Below, one piece after another: positions 6,548 through 7,075 of a stretch of DNA of 7,075 nucleotides. A program made the translations under genes and the position numbers. Under the pieces are notes generated by a model that made no database searches, was not told where the DNA came from, and worked only from the letters and a program-made list of their open reading frames with translations. Origin of the DNA: Acetobacteraceae bacterium (lineage in GTDB: Bacteria; Pseudomonadota; Alphaproteobacteria; Acetobacterales; Acetobacteraceae); assembly GCA_027311485.1 (NCBI GenBank), contig DAICYU010000213.1, positions 1 to 7,075 on the forward strand. The letters are read 5' to 3'. The number at the start of each line of letters is the position of its first letter. The first letter of the stretch is position 1.

Positions 6548-7075
6548 ATGTCGATTTTAAACCCCATTGCTTTTGAAGCGCTGGCCTGCCCGGACAGCGC
6601 CGCCATTGCGCCGATTTCCTTTAGCCCGCGCCATCGCGTCCATGCCGGGCTGCGGCGCCGGCACGCGGCCGCCAAGCGGATGACTGATATTCTGCTGGCG
6701 GCGACCGGATTGGCGATCTTGGGCCTGCCGATGCTGCTGCTCGCAGTGTTCATACAGTTGCATGGCAGCGGACCGGCGCTCTTCCGACAAACGCGCATTG
6801 GGCTGCACAACCGGGCTTTCACCATGCTGAAATTCCGCACGATGCGCATGGCCGTGGATGAGCCAGCCTCAACGTGTCGCCAGGCGACACGCGGCGACCC
6901 AAGGGTGACCCGCCTGGGCCGCTTCCTGCGCCGCACCTCGCTGGATGAACTTCCGCAGCTTCTCAACGTCCTGGCGGGGTCGATGTCACTGGTCGGTCCC
7001 CGCCCGCACGCCCCTGGCACCTGCGCCGGCGGCTATCCGTTTGAGACACTGAGCGACCGCTACGCCGAACGCCAC
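6548..7075 (+). CDS. Polyprenyl-phosphate sugar-1-phosphate transferase (bacterial sugar transferase family), partial at right edge
   Basis: Initiating enzyme of exopolysaccharide or O-antigen repeat synthesis. The family transfers a sugar-1-phosphate from a nucleotide sugar to undecaprenyl phosphate at the inner membrane. The 176 codons present include a 44-residue Arg/Ala-rich N-terminus, one hydrophobic segment at about 46-70 with Pro61 (re-entrant helix of the WcaJ/PglC fold), and KFRTM at 95-99. GDPRVTRLGRFLRR follows at 116-129, then the catalytic Asp133-Glu134 in SLDELPQLLN, and SLVGPRP at 147-153. The frame is still open at the edge, where the PGITG-type C-terminal motif would be expected soon after. 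The length suggests the short ExoY/PssY type without the large N-terminal domain of WbaP or GumD. No clear Shine-Dalgarno precedes the ATG at 6548. The ATG at codon 45, just before the membrane segment, is a possible alternative. Sugar specificity cannot be told. Confidence 0.93.
   Translation, partial: MSILNPIAFEALACPDSAAIAPISFSPRHRVHAGLRRRHAAAKRMTDILLAATGLAILGLPMLLLAVFIQLHGSGPALFRQTRIGLHNRAFTMLKFRTMRMAVDEPASTCRQATRGDPRVTRLGRFLRRTSLDELPQLLNVLAGSMSLVGPRPHAPGTCAGGYPFETLSDRYAERH

Noticed and set aside
6253..7020. Minus-strand open frame of 255 codons opposite the sugar transferase and the end of gtrA
   Set aside because: Low-complexity Arg/Ser-rich translation without motifs. The plus strand encodes two recognisable families over the same bases.

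Overview
The window reads as high-GC proteobacterial chromosomal DNA, most likely an alphaproteobacterium. Acetobacteraceae/Rhodospirillales is my guess from the style of the sugar transferase and the GC-rich codon use; nothing in the window proves the taxon. It holds one complete respiratory operon on the minus strand and the beginning of an envelope-polysaccharide region on the plus strand, separated by a short divergent promoter region of about 100 bp.

Minus strand, transcribed from about 5.8 kb down to 0.27 kb: fdnG (catalytic alpha subunit, 5780-2709), fdxH (iron-sulfur beta subunit, 2695-1790), fdoI (cytochrome b556 gamma subunit, 1793-1164) and fdhE (maturation factor, 1194-271). The order alpha-beta-gamma-fdhE is the same as E. 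coli fdoGHI-fdhE. Together these genes encode a membrane-bound formate dehydrogenase. Formate is oxidised in the periplasm at a Mo(W)-bis-molybdopterin guanine dinucleotide and selenocysteine site. Electrons pass through one [4Fe-4S] cluster in alpha and four in beta to two b hemes in gamma, and then to the quinone pool. FdhE is a cytoplasmic metal-binding factor needed for activity. fdnG is one gene interrupted by an in-frame TGA at 5189-5187, at the exact family position of selenocysteine. A SECIS-like hairpin follows directly. A naive ORF caller would split the gene in two.

Plus strand: a GtrA-family membrane protein (5882-6376), a hairpin, an intergenic stretch of about 170 bp without a convincing promoter, and the first 176 codons of a WcaJ/ExoY-type polyprenyl-phosphate sugar-1-phosphate transferase that runs off the right edge. 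Both suit exopolysaccharide or O-antigen assembly.

Left edge, 1-270: nothing is confidently identified. A minus-strand reading frame opens at 145 and runs off the window, but I cannot assign it. No selA, selB, selC, fdhD, transposase, CRISPR array or tRNA is visible. I see no evidence of a new biological system. The points most worth a second look are the selenocysteine recoding site and a small tandem duplication that gives the gamma subunit two Shine-Dalgarno/start pairs.
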